Assembly: GCF_007556775.1 (NCBI RefSeq)
Contig: NZ_CP041742.1
Span: 930,001-994,000, forward strand
DNA length: 64,000 bases
DNA from: Lysobacter lycopersici
GTDB lineage: Bacteria; Pseudomonadota; Gammaproteobacteria; Xanthomonadales; Xanthomonadaceae
Direction: 5' to 3'
Position 1 is the stretch's first letter. Each line of letters opens with the position of its first letter. The position numbers and the translations under genes were made by a program. Under the pieces are notes generated by a model. That model was given only the letters and a program-made list of their open reading frames with translations, was not told the origin of the DNA and made no database searches. Positions 1-11,029 of the stretch are shown in pieces.

Positions 1-871
1 CGCCCAGCGGCAGTTCGAGGAAACGATCGGCCGCGGACAGCCAGCTCTGTGAACCCGCGGCCAGCTTCGAGGCGACGAAGGTGTCGAACAGCAAGTTGAT
101 CTGCGCGACCGAGGACCCGATCAGGGTCGGCACCATCAGGCGCATCACCTTGCGCACGTCGGGGTGGCTCCAGCCCCAGCGCGGCAACGCCAGCAGGTCC
201 AGCTTCGCCAACGCCGGCATCAGGAACAGCAATTGCAGGATGCCCGCCGCCAGCACCGCCCAACCCATCGCCATGATCGGCGGATGCGCCAGCTTCGCCC
301 CCCACCAGGCGCCGGCGATCATGCAGAGATTGAGAATGATCGGCGCCAGCGCCGGCAACCCGAAGCGTTGGTAGCTGTTGAGCGCGCCTGCCGAGAGCGC
401 CGTCAGCGAGATGAACAACAAGAATGGGAATGTCCACCGCAGCAGGTGGATGATGAGCTCGTGCTGGCCTGCAACAGGCTTGACGTTGTTCGAGAACGCA
501 TCCGCGAACCAGGGCGCCAGCAGCATGCCCAAGGCGGTCACCACCAACAGCACGCCGCCCAGCGTCCCCGACGTCCGCGCGACCAGCGCCTTCAGCTCGT
601 CGTGGCTGCGCTTTTCCTTGATCTCGATGAACACGGGCACGAAGGCGGTCGAGAACGAGCCTTCGGCGAACAGGCGGCGCATGAAGTTGGGGATGCGGAA
701 CGCGACCCAGAAGGCGTCGGTCATCGGCCCGGCGCCGAATGCGGCATTGAAGCTGATATCGCGGACCAGCCCGAACACCCGGCTGAGCATGGTCATCCCG
801 CCGAAGGACAGGATCCCGCGGGCCATGCTCCGGTGCCTGGTCGGCGGCGGCGTCGAAGGCGCCCCGCTCAT
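1..871 (-). CDS. murJ: Lipid II flippase MurJ (MviN), C-terminal part cut by window edge
   Basis: Inner-membrane MOP-superfamily flippase that moves lipid II across the membrane for peptidoglycan synthesis. Only the first ~290 residues are in the window; the family is usually ~510-550 residues. After a short Pro/Arg-rich start, the conserved opening SFGGMTMLSRVFGLVRD is followed by an amphipathic FNAAFGAGPMTDAFWVAFRI stretch and several hydrophobic helices (LLVVTALGMLL, FPFLLFISLTALSAG), as in MurJ. I chose ATG at 871; an in-frame ATG at 826 would remove 15 poorly conserved residues. It diverges from rpsT with about 170 bp between them. Identification is firm; the exact start is not. Confidence 0.93.
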   Translation of the reverse strand, partial: MSGAPSTPPPTRHRSMARGILSFGGMTMLSRVFGLVRDISFNAAFGAGPMTDAFWVAFRIPNFMRRLFAEGSFSTAFVPVFIEIKEKRSHDELKALVARTSGTLGGVLLVVTALGMLLAPWFADAFSNNVKPVAGQHELIIHLLRWTFPFLLFISLTALSAGALNSYQRFGLPALAPIILNLCMIAGAWWGAKLAHPPIMAMGWAVLAAGILQLLFLMPALAKLDLLALPRWGWSHPDVRKVMRLMVPTLIGSSVAQINLLFDTFVASKLAAGSQSWLSAADRFLELPLG

Positions 872-907
872 GCCTGCCCCGCCCCGGCCCGACCGGATCC
901 AGCCTTG

Positions 908-936
908 TTGACCCAAGCCATTGAATCGCCCATAAT
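908..936 (+). promoter_or_regulatory. Sigma70-type promoter of rpsT
   Basis: TTGACC at 908-913 and CATAAT at 931-936 are separated by 17 bp, close to the sigma70 consensus. The predicted start near 943 gives a leader of about 100 nt before rpsT. The bases after the -10 (TTCCGG) resemble those after the rplU and rpsB -10 elements in this window. Inferred from sequence only. Confidence 0.7.
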
Positions 937-1041
937 TTCCGGTCTTTCCGACTCCCCTTCGCGCGGATCCTCCCGCCAGCGCAGGGTTTCCACCGACCCG
1001 ACCATCGCCCCAGCGGCGACCGACAGACCAGGATTTCCCCA

Positions 1042-1311
1042 GTGGCCAACATCAAGTCCGCCAAGAAGCGCGCCAAGCAGACCGTCGTGCGCAACGCCCG
1101 CAACGTCGCCCAGCGCTCGATGCTGCGCACCGCCGTCAAGAAGGTAGTGAAGGCGCTCGACGCCAACGACGCCGCCGGCGCCGAAACCGCCTTCGCCAGC
1201 GCGCAACCGCTGCTGGACCGCATGGCCGCCCGTGGCCTGATCCATCGCAACAAGGCCGCTCGCCACAAGAGCCGCCTGACCGCGCGGATCAAGGCGCTCA
1301 AGGCCGCCTGA
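1042..1311 (+). CDS. rpsT: 30S ribosomal protein S20
   Basis: Small, very basic protein of the 30S subunit that binds 16S rRNA. The 89 residues begin [12 protein letters not shown] after the initiator and end ARIKALKAA, matching S20 over its full length (~87 residues). The start is GTG at 1042, since no ATG lies in frame just upstream and homology begins there. GTG is an unusual start for such a highly expressed gene; in E. coli rpsT a weak start codon (UUG) is part of autoregulation, so weak initiation may be regulatory here too (inference). The gene is monocistronic, with its own promoter and a strong terminator. Confidence 0.98.
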   Translation: MANIKSAKKRAKQTVVRNARNVAQRSMLRTAVKKVVKALDANDAAGAETAFASAQPLLDRMAARGLIHRNKAARHKSRLTARIKALKAA

Positions 1312-1333
1312 CCGACGCTTCGGCGTCGCCGCG

Positions 1334-1360
1334 AAAGCCCCGCCATGCGCGGGGCTTTTT
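1334..1360. terminator. Bidirectional terminator between rpsT and obgE
   Basis: Perfect 10-bp stem (1334-1343 with 1349-1358; core GCCCCGC/GCGGGGC), 5-nt loop, flanked by T on the + side and A on the - side. It can therefore terminate both rpsT (+) and the rplU-rpmA-obgE transcript (-), which converge here. Confidence 0.9.
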
Positions 1361-1384
1361 CGTGCCCGCGCGAAACCCGCCGGC

Positions 1385-2768
<1,384 letters not shown>

Positions 2769-2780
2769 GGCTGCGTCTCC

Positions 2781-3098
2781 TTACTTGCTGCCACCGGCGA
2801 TGCCGGTGATCTCGATTTCGGTGTAATGCTGCCGGTGGCCCATCTGCTTGCGATGGTGCTTGCGGCGGCGGAACTTGACGATGCGCACCTTGTCGGCGCG
2901 GCCGTGGCCGACGACCTTGGCGCTGACGGTCGCGCCCTTGAGCGCGTCGCCGAGCTTGATGCCGTCGGCGTCGCCGAGCATCAGCACGTTATCGAACTTG
3001 ATCTCGCTGCCGGCATCGGCCTCGAGCTTCTCGACGCGGAGCGTTTCGCCCTGCATCACGCGGTATTGCTTACCGCCGGTGACCAGTACTGCGTACAT
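2781..3098 (-). CDS. rplU: 50S ribosomal protein L21
   Basis: 23S rRNA-binding protein of the 50S subunit. It has 105 residues, starts [14 protein letters not shown] and carries the C-terminal family signature [16 protein letters not shown] before TEIEITGI. First gene of the rplU-rpmA(-obgE) unit. The ATG at 3098 has AGAGG 7 nt upstream. A promoter lies about 70 nt upstream, leaving a short leader of roughly 60 nt. Confidence 0.99.
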   Translation of the reverse strand: MYAVLVTGGKQYRVMQGETLRVEKLEADAGSEIKFDNVLMLGDADGIKLGDALKGATVSAKVVGHGRADKVRIVKFRRRKHHRKQMGHRQHYTEIEITGIAGGSK

Positions 3099-3164
3099 GT
3101 GGAGCCTCTGGGTTCTGTAGTTATTCTGGTGGCCTGCCAGCCATCGAGGGCGGACAGAAGCGGA

Positions 3165-3194
3165 ATTGTAGGGGATTCAGTGACTTGGACGCAA
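3165..3194 (-). promoter_or_regulatory. Promoter of rplU-rpmA
   Basis: On the minus strand TTGCGT (3194-3189), an 18-bp spacer, then TACAAT (3170-3165). The 12-mer CTACAATTCCGC spanning the -10 and discriminator (3171-3160) is identical to the one at the rpsB promoter (43483-43494). Confidence 0.65.
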
Positions 3195-3372
3195 CCGGAC
3201 CCTGTGCCGGACCATCCGACCCCGCCGAGGGCCTGAATCGGCCAGGTCGCAGCCCGCGCGACCATCCCGATGCAGCTTGGTCTGGATCGCATTTGCCCCC
3301 AAATCGGGGGCTGGTTACGCTCCCCTGTTGGCCCGCAGTCCGGGCTGCCCCCTGCCAGGAAGCCCCCTCCCG

Positions 3373-6341
<2,969 letters not shown>

Positions 6342-6345
<4 letters not shown>

Positions 6346-6764
6346 ACGCCAAAGACAACCAGGCCAGCGTGTTCCGCACCCAGGTCGCGCTGCGCTGGAG
6401 CGACCTCGACGCCTTCAACCACGTCAACAACTCGCGCTACCTGACCTTCCTGGAGCAGGCGCGCGTCGAATGCTTCGAAAGCCTCGGCGAAGCCTGGGTG
6501 ACCGACGATTCCGCGCCGGTCGTCGCTTCGGCGACTCTCAACTTCCGCTACCCCATCGCATATCCCGCGGATGTGTTCGTGGAACTGTCCACCAAGCACG
6601 TCGGCACCAGCAGCGTGGTCATCGACCACCGCATCGTCGCCGCGAACGGCACGTTGCATTGCGATGGCCACGTCGTCGCGGTGTGGGTGGACCGCCACGC
6701 GGGCAAGCCGACGGAGTTGCCGGCAGGCGTGCGCCGGGCTTTGGAAACGTTGCTGAAGAACTAG
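6342..6764 (+). CDS. Acyl-CoA thioesterase, 4HBT hot-dog fold (YbgC/FadM type)
   Basis: Predicted cytoplasmic thioester hydrolase of 140 residues. The 4-hydroxybenzoyl-CoA thioesterase signature [20 protein letters not shown] is near the N-terminus, with Asp and His-Val-Asn-Asn in the usual active-site positions. A hot-dog beta-sheet pattern follows ([20 protein letters not shown]). The ATG overlaps the uvrA stop, so translation is probably coupled to uvrA, although no functional link is obvious. The acyl substrate cannot be told from sequence. Confidence 0.9.
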
Positions 6765-6868
6765 CCCCTCATCCGCCCTTCGGGCACCTTCTCCCCGTTG
6801 CCGGGGAGACGGGATTCACGCCCCTCTCCCCGCTCGCGGGGAGAGGGTGGCGAAGCCGGGTGAGGGGC
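6764..6868. repeat. Palindromic intergenic repeat, family A (CCCTCTCCC type)
   Basis: Bounded by GCCCCTCA and TGAGGGGC. Inside are CGCCCTTCGGGC and a 12-bp perfect hairpin, 6822-6833 with 6836-6847 (CCCTCTCCCCGC / GCGGGGAGAGGG). Related copies lie at 22939-22986, 28873-29000 and 62571-62687. It begins on the last base of the thioesterase stop and may act as a transcript end for both converging genes. Confidence 0.85.
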
Positions 6869-6874
6869 AAGAGA

Positions 6875-7327
6875 TCAAGGCGCTCTGACCTCGAAATCGC
6901 CGAGGACATGGCGCCCGTCCTTGAGCGTGAAGTCGATGGCGACATGGCTGCCCGGCTTCAGCGTCGACGTCGGGTCCATCAGCATCAGGTGCAGCCCGCC
7001 CGGCTTGAGCACCGCGGCATCGTCCGGCGCGATGCGCAATTCCTGCAGCATGCGCATCTGGTTCATGCCGTTGACGACGCGCGATTCGTGCAGCATCACG
7101 CTGCCGTAGCTCGGACTGCTCGCGGAGACGATCGTCGCCGGCGCCGCGCAGGCATTCTCGATGCGGCCGAAACCCGCATGCATCGGCATGCCGCCCGGCA
7201 CCAGCCGCACCCAGCCGTCGCGTACCTGCGGCGCGCAGGAAGCGCCGCCATTCCCGCCATCGCGGGCGCAGGCAGCGAGCGGGACGACGGCGAGCAACAG
7301 CGACAGGGCGAGGCGATGTGCGTTCAT
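6875..7327 (-). CDS. PCu(A)C-family copper chaperone, predicted lipoprotein
   Basis: Periplasmic Cu(I)-binding protein family (DUF461/PCuAC) involved in copper delivery, often to cytochrome oxidase. It has 150 residues. The N-terminal signal ends in a lipobox (PLAAC, Cys ~20), suggesting lipidation. Conserved parts are DGWVRLVPGGMPMHAGFG, SPSYGSVMLHE with the ligand His, and PGGLHLMLM with the His-x-Met pair. Followed on its strand only by a repeat. TATCAT lies exactly 6 nt before the ATG with no SD, suggesting a leaderless mRNA. No copper operon is nearby. Confidence 0.85.
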   Translation of the reverse strand: MNAHRLALSLLLAVVPLAACARDGGNGGASCAPQVRDGWVRLVPGGMPMHAGFGRIENACAAPATIVSASSPSYGSVMLHESRVVNGMNQMRMLQELRIAPDDAAVLKPGGLHLMLMDPTSTLKPGSHVAIDFTLKDGRHVLGDFEVRAP

Positions 7328-7332
7328 GCGCC

Positions 7333-7339
7333 TATGATA
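7333..7339. promoter_or_regulatory. Shared bidirectional -10 element
   Basis: TATGATA reads TATGAT on + (31 bases before the isomerase gene ATG, which has its own GGAG SD) and TATCAT on - (6 nt before the PCu(A)C ATG). The two genes are only 36 bp apart, so one AT-rich heptamer may serve both directions. No good -35 is visible on either side. Confidence 0.45.
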
Positions 7340-7363
7340 CCCGCACCCCCACGGAGCCACGCC

Positions 7364-8125
7364 ATGAACCTCGTCGAACGCCGCGAACACCCCAACGGCG
7401 TGGTCGAACTCGCGCTGGCGCGCGCGCCGGTCAACGCGCTCGATCCCGCGTTGTGTTCGCAACTCGCGGATGCGGTGCGCGAATCCATCGCCGGCGGCGC
7501 CAGCGGCCTCGTGCTGTCGGGCGGGCCGAAGGTGTTTTCCGCCGGACTCGACGTGCCGCACCTGCTCGCGCTCGGCGACGACCGCGCCGCGGTGCGCGAT
7601 GCATGGGAAGGTTTCTTCGACGCGGTGCGCGCCATCGGCAAAAGCCCGGTGCCGGTGGTCGCGGCCATCGCCGGGCATGCGCCCGCGGGCGGTTGCGTGC
7701 TGGCGCTGTGCTGCGATTACCGGGTGATGGCCGAAGGTCCGTTCCGCATCGGCTTGAACGAAACCCAGGTCGGCCTGGTCGCGCCCGAGGGCATCCAGCA
7801 CCTGTTGCGACGCGTGGTTGGCGGTTATCGCGCCGAACGCATGCTCATCGCCGGCGAGATGGTCGATTCGGCGCGCGCGTTCGACATCGGCCTGGTCGAC
7901 GAACTCGCCGCGATCGATGCGGTCGGCACGCGCGCACTGGCGTGGCTGGACGCGCTGCTCGCGCTGCCGCGCCAACCGATGCTGCGCACCCGCGAAATCG
8001 CCCGCGCGGACCTCGCCGCGGCCTTGCAGCCGGAACGCATCCAGCTCGAACGCTTCCTCGATGCGTGGCTGGAACCCGACACTCAAGCCGGTTTGCGCGC
8101 GATGCTGGCGAGGATCGGGAAGTAA
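7364..8125 (+). CDS. Enoyl-CoA isomerase-like crotonase (Delta3,Delta2-enoyl-CoA isomerase type)
   Basis: Crotonase-superfamily enzyme of 253 residues, probably in oxidation of unsaturated fatty acids. The oxyanion-hole motif SAGLDVPHLL and HAPAGGCVLALCCDYR are present. The first hydratase glutamate position is hydrophobic (GGCVLALC instead of GGxLELA), while the glutamate in IGLNETQVGLVAPEG (Glu133) is kept. That pattern matches mitochondrial ECI1-type isomerases rather than hydratases (family knowledge). SD GGAG is at 7353-7356. It is divergent from the PCu(A)C gene. Isomerase activity is an inference from the active site. Confidence 0.8.
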   Translation: MNLVERREHPNGVVELALARAPVNALDPALCSQLADAVRESIAGGASGLVLSGGPKVFSAGLDVPHLLALGDDRAAVRDAWEGFFDAVRAIGKSPVPVVAAIAGHAPAGGCVLALCCDYRVMAEGPFRIGLNETQVGLVAPEGIQHLLRRVVGGYRAERMLIAGEMVDSARAFDIGLVDELAAIDAVGTRALAWLDALLALPRQPMLRTREIARADLAAALQPERIQLERFLDAWLEPDTQAGLRAMLARIGK

Positions 8126-8129
8126 TTTA

Positions 8130-8213
8130 TAGGTTGGGCTGAGCTTGCGAAGCCCAACATCGGGGCGACCTTGGTACGCCATTGTTGGGCTTCATTTCAT
8201 TCAGCCCAACCTA
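8130..8213. repeat. Palindromic repeat, family B (TAGGTTGGGCT), REPIN-like
   Basis: Two inverted units, each with its own hairpin: 8130-8159 (GTTGGGCT...AGCCCAAC) and 8183-8213 (TTGGGCT...AGCCCAA). The outer ends TAGGTTGGGCT / AGCCCAACCTA are a perfect 11-bp inverted repeat. The arrangement of two inverted REP hairpins is that of a REPIN. No REP-associated transposase is in the window. Confidence 0.8.
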
Positions 8214-8232
8214 TGCGGATTGCGTGCAAACA

Positions 8233-8673
8233 TCAACGCACGCGTTGTCCGTTCGCGTCGATCACCACTTCGCCGTCTTCCTTCGCGAATGGCCTGTCGC
8301 AGGGCGGCAGGATGTCGAGCACCAGCGACGAATCGGGGCGACACAGGCGCGCGCCCATCGGCGTGAACACGAACGGTCGGTTGATCAGAACCGGCGTAGC
8401 GATCATCGCGTCGAGCAAGGCGTCGTCCGACAGCGATGGATCGTCGAGGCCGAGCGCGCGGTATTCCGGCTGCTTGTCGCGGATCGCGTCGCGCACTCCG
8501 ATGCCGGCAGCCGCGATCGCATCACGCAATCGCTGCTTGTCCGGCGGATCGCGCAGGTATTCGATGATGGTCGGTTCGATGCCGACATGCCGTATCAGCG
8601 CCAGCGTGTTGCGCGACGTGCCGCAGGCCGGGTTGTGCCAGATTTCGACTTGCATGAGTGTCGGTCTACTCAT
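8233..8673 (-). CDS. arsC: Arsenate reductase, glutaredoxin-coupled ArsC family
   Basis: Reduces arsenate to arsenite with glutathione and glutaredoxin. Up to 146 residues. Motif WHNPACGTSRNTL contains the catalytic Cys and nearby His, and PVLINRPFVFTPMGARLCRP contains the substrate-binding arginines seen in E. coli ArsC. An in-frame ATG at 8655 (MQVEIWHNPAC) aligns better with the family N-terminus; neither start has a strong SD. There is no arsR, arsB or acr3 nearby, so this is an orphan arsC. It borders an AT-richer region. Confidence 0.88.
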   Translation of the reverse strand: MSRPTLMQVEIWHNPACGTSRNTLALIRHVGIEPTIIEYLRDPPDKQRLRDAIAAAGIGVRDAIRDKQPEYRALGLDDPSLSDDALLDAMIATPVLINRPFVFTPMGARLCRPDSSLVLDILPPCDRPFAKEDGEVVIDANGQRVR

Positions 8674-8738
8674 TGATGGTCAAAAGCCTCGAAGAACAAG
8701 TCGCACTCAACCTGTCCCGTGTGGATTTCAATGAGTTA

Positions 8739-9137
8739 TCAGGGCGCGAATCTACTCGGTCCCAAAGTCGCAATAACCCACCGCAAAGGGAAAAGACAAC
8801 CAACTGACATGCAGATCGCGAAAACAACTGAGAAGGAAACATCCGACTGAACAGAATGAACTGATCCATCAACTGATACGGACCAGAATGCGAAGCCGGC
8901 CATCCACATGATCGTCATAACCCACGGCACCGTGCTTTCTTTCACTGATAGGCCAAGGTCGCGCCTGTATTGCAACGTACCGATCATGGAAGCAATTGAA
9001 ATAAACAGCAGCAAATACCCAATTTCCGGCAATTTTCTTCCGACAAGAAGTGTCGTAACCAACGAAATAGCCACGAATGCACAGGCCCAACTGACAACCA
9101 ATTTCAGCCAATGCATGAACCTAAAATTGAGCGACAT
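8739..9137 (-). CDS. Hypothetical four-helix membrane protein in an AT-richer island
   Basis: I do not recognise a family. The 132 residues show about four hydrophobic segments: VVSWACAFVAISLVTTLLVG, IGYLLLFISIASMIG, WVMTIMWMAGFAFWSVS and VVFAICMSVGCLF, with short polar ends. The DNA (about 8,680-9,170) is visibly poorer in GC than its neighbours and uses codons such as AAA, ATA and TTT that are rare elsewhere, suggesting recent acquisition. It sits alone between arsC and sseA with no evident partner. Reality as a gene is likely but not certain. Confidence 0.55.
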   Translation of the reverse strand: MSLNFRFMHWLKLVVSWACAFVAISLVTTLLVGRKLPEIGYLLLFISIASMIGTLQYRRDLGLSVKESTVPWVMTIMWMAGFAFWSVSVDGSVHSVQSDVSFSVVFAICMSVGCLFPLRWVIATLGPSRFAP

Positions 9138-9181
9138 ACGGACGCCTGATTAACTAACGCACTCCGAATTCGATCACACCA

Positions 9182-10027
9182 CTATTCGCCCGTCGCGACC
9201 GGGCGCGCGGGATCGCTGATCCACCCACTCCACGACGGTGCGAACAGGCGCGCGCCGGGCATGCCCGCGCGTTCCATCGCCAGCAAATGGTGGCAGGCGG
9301 TCACGCCACTGCCGCACATCGCGATCAGCTGGTTCGCCGGCGATCCATGCAGCAGCGCGCGGAACTCCTCCGCGAGTTGCCCCGGCGACTTGAAGCGGCC
9401 ATCGGCGAGGTTGTCGGTGAGCGGGCGGTTGACTGCACCGGGAACGTGCCCCGCGACGCGATCGAGCCGTTCCTCCTCGCCGCGGAATCGCGCCGGCGCG
9501 CGCGCGTCGACCAGCAATTCGCCCGCCTGCAGCGCTTCCGCGACCTGGTCGGCATCGAGGATGCGGCGCGCATCGAATTCCGCGTGGTACTTCGCGCTGA
9601 TCGGCACCGGCACCTTGTTGTCCACCGGCAGGCCGAGCGCGGTCCAACGCTTCCAGCCGCCGTCCAGCACCGCGACCTTCTCGTGCCCCAGCGCGCGCAG
9701 CAAGAACCACGCACGCGCCGCGAACGCGCCGCTGTCGGCGTCGTAGGCGACGACCTGCGTTTGCGGTGAAATGCCCCAGCGCCCGAGGCGTTCGCGGAAC
9801 TCTGCGGCATCGGGCCACGGATGGCGGCCCTTCGATGCCTGCAACGGGCCGGACAGGTCGCGGTCGAGGTGCGCGTAGCGCGCGCCGGGAACGTGCGCCT
9901 GCATCCAGGCGTTCTCGCCAGCGTTGTTGTCGGCGAGGTCGAAGCGGCAATCCAGCACGACCACGTCCGGGCGCGCGAGCCCGACCGAGAGCGTTTCCGC
10001 CTGCACGAGGGTGGTCCAGCCAGCCAT
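9182..10027 (-). CDS. sseA: Sulfurtransferase, 3-mercaptopyruvate type
   Basis: Two-domain rhodanese protein of 281 residues, cytoplasmic. The N-terminal inactive rhodanese domain has DCRFDL and AYDADSGAFAARAW. The C-terminal domain has the active loop CGSGVTA at Cys238. A CG(S/T)GVT loop is typical of mercaptopyruvate sulfurtransferases, while thiosulfate sulfurtransferases carry CRxGV(T/A). Last gene of a three-gene unit: its ATG overlaps the Nudix stop by one base (TGATG). Confidence 0.92.
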   Translation of the reverse strand: MAGWTTLVQAETLSVGLARPDVVVLDCRFDLADNNAGENAWMQAHVPGARYAHLDRDLSGPLQASKGRHPWPDAAEFRERLGRWGISPQTQVVAYDADSGAFAARAWFLLRALGHEKVAVLDGGWKRWTALGLPVDNKVPVPISAKYHAEFDARRILDADQVAEALQAGELLVDARAPARFRGEEERLDRVAGHVPGAVNRPLTDNLADGRFKSPGQLAEEFRALLHGSPANQLIAMCGSGVTACHHLLAMERAGMPGARLFAPSWSGWISDPARPVATGE

Positions 10028-10665
10028 CAGGCCTGCTCCAATCGGGTGTGTTCCAGCCGCTGCGCGAGATTATGGAGGATCAGCGCGGTCGCACCCCAGA
10101 TGCGACGCCCGCCTGCACCCGGTCCAACGTATTCGAACACGCGGCGCGGCCTTCCAGCGACATGAAGATCGATGGCCTGCATGTTGCCCGGCGCCACCAG
10201 CTCCGCGAGTGGCACTTCGAACACCTCCGCGACCTCGTTCGGATCGGGACGAGGCTGGAACGCCGGATCGATCCATCCCACCACCGGCGTGACCCGGAAA
10301 CCGGTGATCGTCAGCATCGGATCGAGGTAGCCGAGCGGTTCGAACGACGCCGGCACAAGGCCGATTTCCTCCCAGGCTTCGCGTCGTGCGGTGCCCAGCG
10401 GGCCGTCGTCGCCGGCTTCCATCCGCCCGCCGGGGAAACTGACCTGCCCCGCGTGGTGGCGCAGGCCGTCGGTGCGCCGGGTCAGCACGATGCGCGGGAT
10501 GCTGTCGCGAACGACGATGCCGACCAGCACCGCCGCTTCCATCGACACCGATTCGTCCGGCAGCAGCCCGCGCAATTCGTCGCGGTTGTACGGCTCGCCC
10601 GGCGGCGGCATCGCCAGCGGATGCAGCGCGCGGCGCAATCGTTCGGGCGAAGCGAATGCGTTCAT
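10027..10665 (-). CDS. nudL: CoA pyrophosphatase, Nudix family (NudL type)
   Basis: Predicted to hydrolyse CoA and derivatives to 3',5'-ADP and phosphopantetheine. It has 212 residues. The UPF0035/NudL signature (LTRRTDGLRHHAGQVSFPGG, near residue 61) runs straight into the Nudix box (REAWEEIGL), with the metal-binding glutamates present. It overlaps the DUF1289 gene upstream by 4 nt and sseA downstream by 1 nt, so the three are translated as a coupled unit. Confidence 0.9.
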   Translation of the reverse strand: MNAFASPERLRRALHPLAMPPPGEPYNRDELRGLLPDESVSMEAAVLVGIVVRDSIPRIVLTRRTDGLRHHAGQVSFPGGRMEAGDDGPLGTARREAWEEIGLVPASFEPLGYLDPMLTITGFRVTPVVGWIDPAFQPRPDPNEVAEVFEVPLAELVAPGNMQAIDLHVAGRPRRVFEYVGPGAGGRRIWGATALILHNLAQRLEHTRLEQA

Positions 10666-10850
10666 TCGCGCGGTTCGTTGCGCTTCGCGCGCAAGGGCAG
10701 CACCTCGCGCATCAGGCGCAGGCGTTCGGCCTCGCCCATGTCGCGCCAGCGGATGATTTCGTCGACGGTGCGGTGGCAGCCGAGGCAGACGCCATCGCGA
10801 TCCAGCGTGCAGGTGCGGGTGCATGGCGTGCTGGCGGGCGAAACATTCAT
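10662..10850 (-). CDS. DUF1289 family small cysteine-rich protein
   Basis: The 62-residue protein has the DUF1289 pattern: PCTRTCTLDRDGVCLGCHRT followed by EIIRW and a charged helix. Four conserved cysteines (CxxxC...CxxC) could hold a metal or Fe-S centre; the biochemical role is not established. First gene of a unit with nudL and sseA (ATGA overlap with nudL). CATCAT lies exactly 6 nt before its ATG with no SD, suggesting a leaderless operon mRNA. Confidence 0.85.
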   Translation of the reverse strand: MNVSPASTPCTRTCTLDRDGVCLGCHRTVDEIIRWRDMGEAERLRLMREVLPLRAKRNEPRE

Positions 10851-10904
10851 GCGCGCATGATGCGCGATGCGGGCGCGCGGCGCGAATCGACGCCCGGAAA
10901 CGAC

Positions 10905-10927
10905 AACGCCGGCGCGAGGCCGGCGTT
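10905..10927. terminator. Hairpin, possible terminator of fkpA transcript
   Basis: AACGCCGGC (10905-10913), loop GCGAG, GCCGGCGTT (10919-10927). This is a strong 9-bp stem, but the T-tract on the minus strand is poor (TCGTTT). It lies in the 179-bp space between DUF1289 and fkpA. Confidence 0.45.
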
Positions 10928-10961
10928 GCGTATCGCTTTTCGATTCGCGGGGGCGTTCGAA

Positions 10962-10989
10962 CTGGATCCCCGCCTGCGCGGGGATGACG
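10962..10989. repeat. Palindromic repeat, family D (half unit)
   Basis: ATCCCCGC, CTGC loop, GCGGGGAT (10966-10985) flanked by CTGG and GACG. It is the same unit as the right half of the repeat at 12692-12777. These GGATCCCCGC-type elements are typical dispersed proteobacterial palindromes. Confidence 0.7.
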
Positions 10990-11000
10990 TTCCGGCAAAG

Positions 11001-11020
11001 GCGTCCGCTTACGCGGACGC
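11001..11020. terminator. Hairpin just after fkpA
   Basis: GCGTCCGC, TTAC loop, GCGGACGC (8-bp perfect stem) nine bases beyond the fkpA stop on the minus strand, followed by CTTTG. This is the best candidate for the fkpA transcript end, though its T-run is short. Confidence 0.5.
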
Positions 11021-11029
11021 GCCGTCACG

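Noticed and set aside
3277-3372. Upstream ATG of uvrA
   Set aside because: The added 32 residues are Pro/Gly/Ala-rich and precede the conserved N-terminus [13 protein letters not shown]; no SD supports it.
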